From positions 8,060,001 to 8,124,000 of the forward strand of contig NZ_CP163525.1 in assembly GCF_041080655.1 (NCBI RefSeq): 64,000 bases of DNA, in the 5' to 3' direction. Positions 8,177 through 16,718 of the stretch are shown here, in pieces; the stretch's first letter is position 1, and the number at the start of each line of letters is the position of its first letter. The notes beneath the pieces are model-generated. The model saw only the letters and a program-made list of their open reading frames with translations. It did not search any database and had not been told where the DNA came from. A program made the position numbers and the translations under genes. This DNA is from Streptomyces sp. CG4. GTDB taxonomy: Bacteria > Actinomycetota > Actinomycetes > Streptomycetales > Streptomycetaceae.

Positions 8177-9220
8177 CTAGCGCCGCCGAGGACGGTGCCG
8201 CACCGCCAAACCGGCCGCGGCCGTGGCCGCCGCGACTCCGGCCAAGGCGAGCGCGTCGTGGTGACGAGAGGCCCATGGTTGCGGCGCGCGCGATGCTGCC
8301 CGTTCGTCGAAGCGGCCGTGCGCGCCGAAGTCCCTCCCGTCGATGCCGTCCAGCGGCTGCCAGAGGTTGTCCCGGCTGCCGGGCGGCTTCGGCTCGTCAG
8401 TCATCTGCGAGTCGTAGCCGGTCCGGGCCAGATAGCGGTCGAGCAGGCCGGGTGCCACGGCATTGGCGAGCAGTGTGCCCACGGTGCTCGCGCCGACCCA
8501 GTACTCACGCCTGCGCGGGCGACCGGCGGCGTACACCACAGCACGGGCGGCGAGTTCGGGTTGGTAGATCGGTGGAACGGGCTGTGGACGGTACGGCATC
8601 CGGCTCAACGACCAGTCGAACTGGGGGGTGTTGAGGGCCGGCAGCTGGACCATGGTGACCGACACCCCGCTGCGGCGGTGCAGGAGTTCGCAGCGCACTG
8701 CCTCGTTCCATCCTTGGATCGCGTGCTTGGCGCCGCAGTAGGCGGACTGGAGGGGGATGCCGCGGTAGGCGAGCGCCGAGCCGACCTGTACGACGACGCC
8801 GTGGTCGCGCGGCAGCATCCGGCGCAGGGCTGCCTGCGTGCCGTACACGTAGCCGAGGTAGCAGACCTCGGTGACCCGGCGGAACTCGTCCGGCTCGATG
8901 TCGGTGAACTCCGCGAACACCGTGGTGAAGGCGTCGTTGACCTAGACGTCGATCGGGCCGAGTTCACGTTCGACCCGTGCTGCCACGTCCTCCACGGCAC
9001 GGGGATCGGCGACGTCCGCCTCCAGTGGCAGCGCCGTTCCGCCGGCGCGGCGTATCTCGTCGGCTGTGGCGTCCAGCCCGTTTCGGCCCCGTGCCACGAG
9101 CGCCACGCGGTCGCCTCGCGTGGCGAACGCCCGGGCTGAGGCCCGGCCGACGCCCCCGCTGGCTCCGGTGACCACGACGACCCGTGGGCTGTGCGACCCA
9201 TGACCGGACCGTTGGAACAT
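8177..9220 (-). pseudogene. short-chain dehydrogenase/reductase with in-frame amber stop
   Basis: The ATG at 9218-9220 follows GGAGG. The frame shows VVVVTGASGGVGRASARAFA (Rossmann TGxxxGxG), ends at TAG 8942-8944 after ELGPIDV, and continues in the same frame with VNDAFTTVFAEFTDIEPDEF, the Ser of VGSALAYRG and the catalytic SAYCGAKHAIQG (YxxxK), to 8177. Related proteins have Trp where the stop lies (IDVWVNDAF), so TGG to TAG is the likely mutation. The total would be about 347 residues, with a hydrophobic C-terminal segment ALAGVAAATAAAGLAV. The protein is truncated before the active site unless the stop is suppressed. Confidence 0.8.
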
Positions 9221-9530
9221 GGCTGCTGCCTCCGTTTCTCGCCCCTGTCACGGGTCTGACGACCGGTGCCCCTTGTGGCGGGACCGCCGGCACAGGAACA
9301 GTCGTGCACTTGCGGAGTAACCCTCAGGTGCGTCCGAAAACCTCCCGCCGCTGGCCGAGGTCACACCTGCAGGATGGTGCCGACCAGTGCCGACGCACCT
9401 GCAGACACAGTTGCATGTCAGCCTGGGGCGCGTGTTGCTTGGACGTCAGAGCCCGGTCCGGCCCGCGGTCGGGGAGCGCAGCGCGTTCGACGGGTCGCCG
9501 AGCCTCCGTGCCGCGGTCCGGAGGCGAGGA
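9221..9530. other. intergenic stretch, no gene seen
   Basis: 310 bases between the SDR start and the end of the ligD remnant. It must carry the SDR promoter on the reverse strand. No reading frame, RNA or repeat that I can support. Confidence 0.45.
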
Positions 9531-10441
9531 TCACGCGAGGTCGTCCAAGTGGCGTCGTGCCCTGTCGAGGGAGCGTCGGCAGCGGCTCAGGTCCTTCCAT
9601 GGGTTTTCGTGCTTGTCCAGGCGTTCAGGGAGGGTGCGCAGGGCCCAGCGCCGCGGGCCCAGCTCCGGGTCGTCGAGTTCCGTCCACGCCAGCGGGGTGG
9701 CGACCGGGGCGTGCGGGCGGGCGCGCACGGCGTAGGGGGCGACCGAGGTCTGGGCGTAGGCGTTGCGTTGGGTGTCCAGGTAGAGGCGGCCCGGGCGCTT
9801 GCTCTTGCGTGCCTCCGTCGTCAGCCGGTCGCTGTGCCGTGCCGCGAGCAGGTCGGCGACGCGCCGGGCGAAGTGCCTGGCCGTGTCGGTCGGTGTGCCG
9901 GTCGAGCGGTACCAGGAGGTGCAGGCCGCGTGATCCCGTCGTCATCAGCGCGGGGCGCAGCCCAGCTCGGTGAGCAGGTCGCCCAGCCGGCGCGCGCCCC
10001 ACCGGACGCTCTCGCAGCCATCGCGTTCGCTGTCAGGCGGGTCGAGGTCGAAGACCAGTCGGTCGGGGCAGTCCAGGCAGTCCGCGGAGCTCAGCCAGGG
10101 GTGCGGGGTGATACACGCCTGGTTGGCAAGATAGTGTCGTCACAGACGGCCATGGTGAGACGGCCACCCACCTTGGGCACGCGCACCGTGCGGATCCAGT
10201 CGGGGAGTAGTCGGGAACGTCCTTGTGGTAGAACCCTCGTAGCCGTCCGGGTAGCGCTCCATCACCAGCGGGCGGCTCCTGAGGTGGCTCAGCATCAGGG
10301 GCGCGATGCTCCGCGGTAGTAGTCGATCAGCTCGGCCTTGGTGATGCCGTCGTCCGGGAACAGCTCCTTGTCCGGGTTCGACAGCGGCCCAGTGCGGCTG
10401 CCGACCCGTATCTCCCCCCGGGTCCTCGCCCTGGTGTTCAT
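9531..10441 (-). pseudogene. ligD: LigD-type NHEJ polymerase domain, multiply frameshifted
   Basis: From the ATG at 10439-10441 (with GAGGAA upstream) the reverse strand encodes, in at least five pieces across frames, the order of motifs of the LigD primase-polymerase domain: NPDKELFPDDGITKAELIDY, APLMLSHLRSRPLVMERYPD, FYHKDVPDY, ACITPHPWLS, DRLVFDLDPPD (metal-binding DxD), LMTTGSRGLHLLVPLDR, YLDTQRNAYAQTSVAPYAVR and PLAWTELDDPELGPRRW. Single-base losses occur near 10310, 10240, 10215, 10130 and 9950. In this pathway LigD extends and joins ends held by Ku; an apparently intact ku lies about 20 kb away. Dead gene. Confidence 0.8.
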
Positions 10442-10702
10442 GAGGTCTTCCTCGGGTTGTCTCCAGGCTGCCTCCGCGGGATGCCTGTCGCAGCCTCGTC
10501 GGTGAGCAGTCCGGTGCGGAGGCGATGGCGGAGCTTTCCGTCATCAGTCCATTGCGCCTATCCCACAGGACCGACCAGGTCCGTCAGCGATGTGGAGACG
10601 GACATCCTCATGCACCCCTTCCACCGGGTGAACGACTGGTCACTTCTTCCGGGTGCCCGACGGACCCGACGCCATGCGCGCGCAGGACTCGGTCACAGTG
10701 CG

Positions 10703-12556
10703 CTACACGGTCATGACGACGAGCAGCACTGCCGTCCCTACGGCGAGCCAGGCGACGTAGTCACCGAGGTGTCCCGAGTGCAGTCGGCGCAGGGGCACGA
10801 TCACGCGCCGTCCCACGCCTTCACAGACGGCCGCGACCCGGCCCAACGCCGGTGACCGCAGCGCGGGCCCCCACACGGCGGCCGTGGCGAGGAGCACCGC
10901 CAGGACGGTCGAGGCAAGCGCGAGGAGCACGCCCTCGGCGCTCCAGCCGACGTCCGGAACCGGCGCGGACGGTGCGACGGTGTGGCCGTGGATCGCCGCC
11001 GTCGTATAGGCGGTGCGGTCGGTGAACTGCCGGGCGGCATGGGCGAGGGCGGCGCCGAGGCCGGGGAGCAGCCCGACGGCGAGCGCGGCGGCGAGGAGTA
11101 CGGCGGGCACGATGAGCATGGGGACGGGGATCCGGCGTTGCGGATCGCGGATCTCCGGTTCCTCACCGCCGCCGGTGGTCTCTGTGCCGGCGTACCGGTC
11201 GCGCGGCCGGGGCCCGGCGCCGGCGAAGATCCGGGAGGCGGCCCGCAGCACGGCTCCGCCGGTGAGGGCCGAGACCAGCACGAACACCGCGGGCAGCCAA
11301 GGGAATTCGTCCTCCCCGGCATGCTCGGCGACAGCCTTGCCGAGGGCTGTCCCGAACGGCGGCAGACCGGCGAGTCCGAGGCCGCCCACGACGAACAGCG
11401 CGCCGACGAAGGGCAGATCGCGGCCGCGCCGGTACAGCCCGTGCTCGTCGACGGAGCCGTACCGGTCCAGCAGGACACCGGTCGTGGCGAACAGCGCCGC
11501 CTTGACCCCGGCATGGGCGGCGACGTACAGGGCGGTCCCGGCCGTCGCGGCGGGGGTGAGCAGTGCCGTCCCGGCGAGGAAGAGGCCGACGTGCCCGACG
11601 GTGGAGAAGGCGAGAAGCCGCTTGAGGTGGCGCTGCTGCCAGCACATCACGGCCCCCACCAGTGCCGTCAGCACCCCGGCGGCCACGAACACGGCGCGCA
11701 GGTGCGCGTGCGTGATGCCGTGTGGTCCGGAGAAGGCGACCCAGTAGACGCGCGCGGTGCCGTAGACGCCGAGTTCCACCATGACGCCGGAGAGCAGCAT
11801 GCACACGGGGGTCGGCGCGACGGAATGGGCGTCCGGAAGCCAGAAGTGCAGGGGCACCACCGCCGCCTTGACCAGCAGCCCGCTGACGATCAGCACGAAG
11901 GCCACGGACAGCAGGGCATCGGGGCTGTGCCGGGCGAGTTGCACACCGATCTGCGCGAAACCGAGCTCACCGGTCCGGGCGTAGACCAGCCCGATGCCGA
12001 GCAACGAGCAATATGCGCCCAGGGAGTTGACGACACCGAAGACCAGGGCGCCCTGCACCGGCCGTGGGTCTTCGATGCGATAGCCCGTCAGAGCGTAGGC
12101 GACCGCGCCCATCAGCTCGAAGAAGACGAACGCGTCGAACAGATCGCCGGTCAGCGCGAAGCCGACCATACCCGCCTCGAACAGGAGGATGAGGGCGGGG
12201 AAGGTCCCCGCGTGTGCCTCTGGCGGCTCGTCGAAGTAGCGCCAGGAGTAGACGACGACCGCGAGGACGAGCGCGCCGGTGAGCAGGGCGAGACCGACAC
12301 CGATCCGGTCGCCCACGAGCACGATGCCCACGCTCTCACCGTGGACCGGGGACCAGCCGCCCAGCCACGAGACACTGTGCCCGTCGCCGGTACGCAGCCA
12401 CAGCCAGGCGAGACACCCGACCTCCAGCGCCGCCCAGACGGTGACCAGCACATCGATGGCCGGGCGCGGCAGCCACCGCCCGACGATCACCAGGACCACG
12501 GCGCCCAGCAGAGGTACGGCGATCGCGAGCGGCAGCAGATCGGAGGTACGCACCAT
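10703..12556 (-). CDS. mrpD: Mrp/Mbh-type cation antiporter subunit D (NuoN/MrpD-like)
   Basis: 617 residues with about 14 membrane helices. The proton-translocating core is evident: LLFEAGMVGFALTGDLFDAF, FFELMGAVAYALTGYRIE (conserved TM5 Glu), LVKAAVVPLHFWLPDAHSVA (conserved TM7 Lys), and WQQRHLKRLLAFSTVGHVGL. It is the last gene of a reverse-strand operon EFG-D'-B-C-D. MrpD-type subunits exchange cations and protons in multisubunit antiporters. The C-terminal 120 residues are an extra hydrophobic extension. The start ATG at 12554-12556 lies 10 bases after the mrpC stop. Confidence 0.88.
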   Translation of the reverse strand: MVRTSDLLPLAIAVPLLGAVVLVIVGRWLPRPAIDVLVTVWAALEVGCLAWLWLRTGDGHSVSWLGGWSPVHGESVGIVLVGDRIGVGLALLTGALVLAVVVYSWRYFDEPPEAHAGTFPALILLFEAGMVGFALTGDLFDAFVFFELMGAVAYALTGYRIEDPRPVQGALVFGVVNSLGAYCSLLGIGLVYARTGELGFAQIGVQLARHSPDALLSVAFVLIVSGLLVKAAVVPLHFWLPDAHSVAPTPVCMLLSGVMVELGVYGTARVYWVAFSGPHGITHAHLRAVFVAAGVLTALVGAVMCWQQRHLKRLLAFSTVGHVGLFLAGTALLTPAATAGTALYVAAHAGVKAALFATTGVLLDRYGSVDEHGLYRRGRDLPFVGALFVVGGLGLAGLPPFGTALGKAVAEHAGEDEFPWLPAVFVLVSALTGGAVLRAASRIFAGAGPRPRDRYAGTETTGGGEEPEIRDPQRRIPVPMLIVPAVLLAAALAVGLLPGLGAALAHAARQFTDRTAYTTAAIHGHTVAPSAPVPDVGWSAEGVLLALASTVLAVLLATAAVWGPALRSPALGRVAAVCEGVGRRVIVPLRRLHSGHLGDYVAWLAVGTAVLLVVMTV

Positions 12557-12566
12557 GCCCGGCCCG

Positions 12567-12911
12567 CTAGCCCTTCAGCCCGGTCAGGGCGTCCGGGTCG
12601 ACCGTGCCGTGGCGCTTGCGGATCTGCATGGCGAGCGCCAGCAGCAGCGCGGTGACCGTGGCGCCCACCACGACGTCGGTCAGCGCGAGCGCCTGCACGA
12701 CCGGATCGACGGTGCGGGTGCGCAGGGGAGTGTCGGTGAAGTACGGCGCGATGCCGCCGCGCCGGTATCCGACGGTGAGCAGCAGCACATACGTCGACGA
12801 CTGCGCCACCGCGAGACAGCCGACGGCGTGGATGATGTCGCGGCTGGTGACCATGCCGTACACGCCGGCGAGGAAGATCCACCCGGCGGCGAGGAAGGGC
12901 AGCATCGTCAT
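12567..12911 (-). CDS. mrpC: Mrp antiporter subunit C (NuoK-like)
   Basis: 114 residues with three membrane helices: MLPFLAAGWIFLAGVYGMVT, AVGCLAVAQSSTYVLLLTVG and ALALTDVVVGATVTALLLAL. The conserved end VDPVVQALALTDVVVGAT is typical of MrpC/MnhC and NuoK homologues. Its start overlaps the stop of the preceding subunit B gene by four bases, showing translational coupling. Confidence 0.88.
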   Translation of the reverse strand: MTMLPFLAAGWIFLAGVYGMVTSRDIIHAVGCLAVAQSSTYVLLLTVGYRRGGIAPYFTDTPLRTRTVDPVVQALALTDVVVGATVTALLLALAMQIRKRHGTVDPDALTGLKG

Positions 12912-13663
12912 GTGCCGCCTCCCGAGCCCGAGTTCCGCGCCGGTCTCACCTCGACGGCCTGGTCGAGGAAGGAAGCGAGCAGGACGATGATGCCCGAGCC
13001 GACCTCGACGCCGACCGCCGCGTTCAGCAACGGCACCAGGCCGCCGGAGGAGAGCTGCCCGAAGGTGCCGAGCGGCAGCACGTTCTGGAGGTAGGCCCCG
13101 CCGGCGATCAGTCCGGCGAACCCCAGAGCCACGAAGGCGCCCGCGCCGAGCGCATCGGCCACGTCGAGCACGGCCAGCGGGCGGATGCGTTTCAGCACGC
13201 GGTAGTCCGCGGCCACATACGCCATGTGCAGCCCGGTGGCGAGAACGACACCGCCCTGGAAGCCGCCGCCCGGCGACAACTGGCCGTGCGCCACGATGTA
13301 CACGCCGGTCAGCAGCGTGAGCGGCACCATCACCAAGCCCAGCAGCATGGTGCTGGGCAGGACCCGCCCGGCCTGCGGCGGGCCGACGCGCTCGTCGCGG
13401 GCACGGCGCAGCAGCACGAGCGTCCCGAGTACCGAGGCGAACAGGATCGACTCCTCTCCGAGGGTGTCCAGGGCCCGCTGGTCGAAGTTGACCGAGGAGA
13501 CCACGTTGGCGGTGCGCTGCTGCAGGGACGCGGCCACCGCGCGGGTGGCGTAGGGGTGCACCGCCGTCCCGAAGTGCGGCAGCCCGGTGCAGGCGAGCGC
13601 GTACACCACGGCGAAGACGACGGCCGCGGCCCAGAACAGCCGGATGCGCGCGCTACGACTCAT
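12908..13663 (-). CDS. mrpB: MbhE-MrpB fusion subunit
   Basis: 251 residues. The first 90 match the C-terminal MbhE-like part normally found at the end of MrpA (FDQRALDTLGEESILFASVL). Residues about 100-235 are MnhB/MrpB: MVPLTLLTGVYIVAHGQLSP, GGGFQGGVVLATGLHMAYVA, LIAGGAYLQNVLPLGTFGQL, LNAAVGVEVGSGIIVLLASF. The two domains are fused, which keeps the subunit order of Mbh-type complexes. Overlaps mrpC by four bases and the upstream DUF4040 gene by 11. Confidence 0.85.
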   Translation of the reverse strand: MSRSARIRLFWAAAVVFAVVYALACTGLPHFGTAVHPYATRAVAASLQQRTANVVSSVNFDQRALDTLGEESILFASVLGTLVLLRRARDERVGPPQAGRVLPSTMLLGLVMVPLTLLTGVYIVAHGQLSPGGGFQGGVVLATGLHMAYVAADYRVLKRIRPLAVLDVADALGAGAFVALGFAGLIAGGAYLQNVLPLGTFGQLSSGGLVPLLNAAVGVEVGSGIIVLLASFLDQAVEVRPARNSGSGGGT

Positions 13664-13958
13664 CGCCGCCCTCCTGCCCGCGCTCGTCCCCGTCGTGTCG
13701 CGAAGCTGTCGGGCGGCGCACCTTGCGGACCGTCAGCAGGATGAGCAGCGGGGTGACCGCCGTACCGACGGCCAACTGGGACAGGGCCACGTCGGGTGCC
13801 TGGAGAAACGTGAACAGGACGGTGAGACACAGACCGAGGACGGCCAGCAGGACGGCCTGCCGTACCGGGTCGCGGGCCAGCGCCGCGGCTGTGGCGCTCG
13901 CGGCGACCAGCACCAGCGCGCCGGCGATCAGATACTCCTGGACGACAGCGGTGCTCAC
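13653..13958 (-). CDS. MbhD/DUF4040 antiporter subunit
   Basis: 101 residues from a GTG at 13956-13958 that overlaps the mrpG stop (GTGA). Three helices, with the DUF4040/MbhD signature LLAVLGLCLTVLFTFLQAPD then VALSQLAVGTAVTPLLILL. In canonical Mrp operons this sequence is the C-terminal section of the 800-residue MrpA; here it is a free-standing gene, as in Mbh-type complexes. The hydrophilic tail is rich in Asp, Glu and Arg. Confidence 0.8.
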   Translation of the reverse strand: MSTAVVQEYLIAGALVLVAASATAAALARDPVRQAVLLAVLGLCLTVLFTFLQAPDVALSQLAVGTAVTPLLILLTVRKVRRPTASRHDGDERGQEGGDES

Positions 13959-14278
13959 TCCGGGGAGTCCCTTCGCAGCAGGTGTTCGTGCTGGGCCGTC
14001 GCCCTGCCGATCGCCATCGCCGTGACCGTCCCGCCGACCGCCACGACCACCGCGACGAGGACCAGCTTGACGGCGGCGCGCCCGGGGCCGTTCTCGACCG
14101 CCAGGGCGAGCGCGACGAGCGGAGTGCCGACGGTGGAGGCGGGGGTGAGGGCATGCAGTCTCTGGTACGGCCGGGGGAGTGCCACCAGGCCGACGGCGGA
14201 CAGCACCAGCGCACCGGTACCGGCGATGAGCAGGACGAGTGCACACACATGACGGGCAGCCATGTCACGGCTTCCCAT
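13955..14278 (-). CDS. mrpG: Mrp antiporter subunit G
   Basis: 107 residues starting MGSRDMAARHVCALVLLIAG. MnhG/MrpG features: GTGALVLSAVGLVALPRPYQ then RLHALTPASTVGTPLVALAL, with three membrane helices. Overlaps mrpF upstream and the DUF4040 gene downstream. An alternative start four codons downstream (MAARH) is possible. Confidence 0.85.
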   Translation of the reverse strand: MGSRDMAARHVCALVLLIAGTGALVLSAVGLVALPRPYQRLHALTPASTVGTPLVALALAVENGPGRAAVKLVLVAVVVAVGGTVTAMAIGRATAQHEHLLRRDSPE

Positions 14279-14555
14279 GAGTCTGGGCATCGGGGGCCTC
14301 GATCGACCGGCCGCCGAGGAAACGGGAGAAGACCAGCGTTCCGGCGGGTCCCAGGACGGCGAGGACGAGGCCGAGGTCGGCGAAGGAACTGCGGCCGAAC
14401 CCCTGGGCCGTCAGCAGCAGAACGGCGGTGACGACGGAGGTCGCCAGGCTGAGCCCCGCGAGCCTCTCGACCGCCGAGTCCCGGCCGGCGGCCCAGACGC
14501 ACGGCGGCATACCCAGGGTCAGCAGGACTGCGATCGCGAGTAGCCAGGCGTTCAC
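14265..14555 (-). CDS. mrpF: Mrp antiporter subunit F
   Basis: 96 residues, three helices: NAWLLAIAVLLTLGMPPCVW, LAGLSLATSVVTAVLLLTAQ, DLGLVLAVLGPAGTLVFSRF. Length and pattern fit MnhF/MrpF. Its ATG overlaps the mrpE stop by four bases. Confidence 0.82.
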   Translation of the reverse strand: MNAWLLAIAVLLTLGMPPCVWAAGRDSAVERLAGLSLATSVVTAVLLLTAQGFGRSSFADLGLVLAVLGPAGTLVFSRFLGGRSIEAPDAQTHGKP

Positions 14556-15052
14556 CGGCGCATCCCTTCGGTGAGCACATCCTCCAGGCTCGTACGGTCA
14601 TCGGAGAGAAAGTGCGCAACGGCTGTCTGCGAGGCTCGCCCCGTCCTCCGCGGTTCGCCTCCGTGTACGTCGACGACGTATGCGCCGGGGGTGGACGACA
14701 GCAGGGCGCAGGCCCACGCGGCACCCGTTCCGGGAGAAAGCGTCATCATCTTCAGGCTCCCTTGCGAGGAATGGCCGCCGAGGGCACGCGCGGTGGCCAG
14801 GCACAGTCTGCTCAGGTCGGTGAGAACCGCGCCGGGCCACGCGAGCACGGCCGCTCCCCATCGCCGGGTGCCGCCCAGCCGGGCACCGGACGCCGAGTGG
14901 ACGGCCCGGGCGGCGACCGCCGCGATCAGCGCTCCGCCCGCGACGACGACGACTTCGAGGGGCGAGACGGTGCTGATGAACAGGACGTTGACGACGACCA
15001 GCACCACCCACCAGGCCAGTACCTCGCCGAGTGCCACCCGTGCCTCGCGCAT
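14552..15052 (-). CDS. mrpE: Mrp antiporter subunit E
   Basis: About 166 residues from the ATG at 15050-15052 (an adjacent GTG lies too close to GGAGGGG). Two N-terminal helices (LAWWVVLVVVNVLFISTVSP, VVVAGGALIAAVAARAVHSA) and the MnhE-type C-terminal domain with SLKMMTLSPGTGAAWACALL, STPGAYVVDV and a final FLSDDRTSLEDVLTEGMRR. First gene of the seven-gene operon. I cannot identify the promoter upstream. Confidence 0.85.
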   Translation of the reverse strand: MREARVALGEVLAWWVVLVVVNVLFISTVSPLEVVVVAGGALIAAVAARAVHSASGARLGGTRRWGAAVLAWPGAVLTDLSRLCLATARALGGHSSQGSLKMMTLSPGTGAAWACALLSSTPGAYVVDVHGGEPRRTGRASQTAVAHFLSDDRTSLEDVLTEGMRR

Positions 15053-15331
15053 CACCCCTCCTCACCCACAGCCGTCGTGGACCAGCAACGTGTACCGCGC
15101 GCCGCCACCGCCATGCCCTGCGCACGCCGGGGAGAGCGACCCCTCGGGCCGAGCATCACCGCGATGGAGCATCGCGTCCGAGGCGGGTAACCACGCCATC
15201 GGGTATCACCCGGATGTCGGCTGCGGCAGACGCGGTCCCGTCGGTGGGCGGCATGGAGGCGCCCACCTACGGGACCGCTCGTGCCGCCATCGGCCTCGGC
15301 GAGCGGCGCGCCTTGTGGAACCCGGGCGCGT

Positions 15332-15487
15332 CTACCAGTAGTGGCGTCGGCCGCCGACGGCGTGGCCGACGGACCCGAGGAGGAACAGGATGGCGCCGAC
15401 GACGAGCAGGATGATTCCGATCGTCCACAGGATGCCGATGTGCAGGACGAATCCGACGATGAGGAGGATGACGCCGAGTGCGATCAT
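15332..15487 (-). CDS. 51-aa two-helix membrane protein, paralog of 1649-1804
   Basis: 51 residues from the ATG at 15485-15487: MIALGVILLIVGFVLHIGIL, a second helix ILLVVGAILFLLGSVG and the tail HAVGGRRHYW. It is nearly collinear with the copy at 1649-1804 and missed by length filters. The ribosome binding site is AAGAAGAG. Function unknown. It follows two paralogous hypothetical genes on the same strand and may be cotranscribed with them. Confidence 0.82.
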   Translation of the reverse strand: MIALGVILLIVGFVLHIGILWTIGIILLVVGAILFLLGSVGHAVGGRRHYW

Positions 15488-15520
15488 GGCGCTCTTCTTT
15501 CTCTCCGGCTGGTGAGTTTC

Positions 15521-16075
15521 TCAGGTGGTGAGCAGGCGGTTGAAGAAAGAGCGGTAGTGCCGCAGGGCCATACGCAGGGCTTCGGTGTCGGCCTGCCCGC
15601 CCCGGCTCCACTGTTCTTCGAGCGTCTTCTTGTGCTGGTCGAACGTCGTGGCGAGCGTCTGCATGAGGTTGGCGACCAGGCTGTCCGCGGCTTGCACCGC
15701 TTCACGGGGATCGTCGACGAAGGTGGTCTGGATCTTCTCCCAGCGATTGCGGAAGTCGTCCGCGTCCTCGGCCGTCAACAATTGCGGCATCTCGTCCGCG
15801 TCCCCGGTCCGTGCTTTCGCCGCATCGCCGGCCGCGGGGTCTTTCGTCTCGCGGAACGTGGTGTCGTCGGACGCGTCCGCCCCTTTGGCATCCTCGCCCT
15901 CGCCCGGGTAGACCGGGGGACTTGGGGCGGTGCTCGAGGCTGCGTCGGTCTCGCGGGGTTGTGCGAGGTCTTCGGTGGACAGTCCGCTGTCGGTGGTGTG
16001 CGGTGTGTCGTCGTGTTGCATAACTGCTCCGTGTAACTGCTCCGTGTCCATCGGTCCCGGCTGTCGGGATGTCAC
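15521..16075 (-). CDS. hypothetical protein with a conserved HYR-FxxLL C-terminal domain
   Basis: 184 residues. The first 90 are acidic, Pro/Thr/Ser-rich and probably disordered. Residues about 95-184 form a helical domain: DFRNRWEKIQTTFVDDPREA, VQAADSLVANLMQTLATTF, QADTEALRMALRHYRSFFNR LL. The same pattern (W..Q..FVD.P..AV..AD.LV ... HYR.LF..LL) occurs in the next gene upstream, so the two are paralogs. The start ATG overlaps that gene's stop (ATGA), implying coupled translation. No recognised family; I infer an envelope- or stress-related role only from context. Confidence 0.75.
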   Translation of the reverse strand: MTSRQPGPMDTEQLHGAVMQHDDTPHTTDSGLSTEDLAQPRETDAASSTAPSPPVYPGEGEDAKGADASDDTTFRETKDPAAGDAAKARTGDADEMPQLLTAEDADDFRNRWEKIQTTFVDDPREAVQAADSLVANLMQTLATTFDQHKKTLEEQWSRGGQADTEALRMALRHYRSFFNRLLTT

Positions 16076-16629
16076 GCCGGGACATGGCGGGTCTGGCCGC
16101 CGTCGGAGAGAAGTTCGTCGAACAGTGCCCGGTAGTGGACCATGGCGCTGCGCAACTGTTCGGTGGTGGCCTTGTGGCCCTCGCTGAGCGTGTCGATCTC
16201 GTGGGCGGCCCTGTAGTGCTCGAGGGTGCGGCTGTGTTCCACGGAAAGGTCCTTCAGCTGCTGGTCGTAGCCTTCGGTGGGATAGCCGCGTTCCTGCATG
16301 ACGGAGGTCACCAGTCGATCCGCGTCGTGCACGGCGTCCTCCGGGCGGTCCACGAACTCGTGCTGCACGTGTTCCCAGTCCCGTGTGTAGCGCTCGCGGA
16401 GACGGTCGGGCAGGGGCTTGATGTCGAGATTGTCGTGTCGCTTCTCGCGCGCGCTGAGCTCGCGCTCGGCGGCGAGCCTGCTGTCGGCGGCGTCGACCGT
16501 CCGTTCGTACTCGGGGCCGTAGCGCTCCCGCAGGGCCCGGTGCCGCATGAAGAGAGCCAGGCCCACGGCGAACAGCACGACGACCACCGCGACGGGAATG
16601 ACGATCGCCAGAAGTGTGCCGGTGGACAT
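16072..16629 (-). CDS. membrane-anchored hypothetical protein, paralog of 15521-16075
   Basis: 185 residues from the ATG at 16627-16629 behind GGAGGTGG. One N-terminal membrane helix (LLAIVIPVAVVVVLFAVGLA), a charged linker (RERYGPEYERTVDAADSRLA), then a helical domain: RDWEHVQHEFVDRPEDAVHD, ADRLVTSVMQERGYPTEGYD, EQLRSAMVHYRALFDELLSD. The domain is shared with the following gene. The topology puts the domain in the cytosol or outside depending on orientation; the basic RHRALRERYG after the helix favours an extracellular N-terminus and a cytosolic domain. I recall similar actinobacterial hypotheticals but no experimental function. Confidence 0.78.
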   Translation of the reverse strand: MSTGTLLAIVIPVAVVVVLFAVGLALFMRHRALRERYGPEYERTVDAADSRLAAERELSAREKRHDNLDIKPLPDRLRERYTRDWEHVQHEFVDRPEDAVHDADRLVTSVMQERGYPTEGYDQQLKDLSVEHSRTLEHYRAAHEIDTLSEGHKATTEQLRSAMVHYRALFDELLSDGGQTRHVPA

Positions 16630-16666
16630 CGTGCCACCTCCTTCCGGATAATCCGATGTTTTCCGT

Positions 16667-16690
16667 GTTCCCGTTCTCTGCGAATTACTC
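16667..16690 (-). promoter_or_regulatory. possible stress-sigma promoter of the paralog pair
   Basis: On the reverse strand GAGT (16687-16690), 14 bases, then GGGAAC (16667-16672), a one-base departure from GGGTAC, 38 bases before the start codon. Weak candidate. Confidence 0.3.
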
Positions 16691-16718
16691 CTTTTCGTGG
16701 AAAGGCGTAGGCGTCCCT

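Noticed and set aside
10982..12655. A 557-codon plus-strand frame.
   Set aside because: Antisense of mrpD; no domain and composition of a mirror frame.
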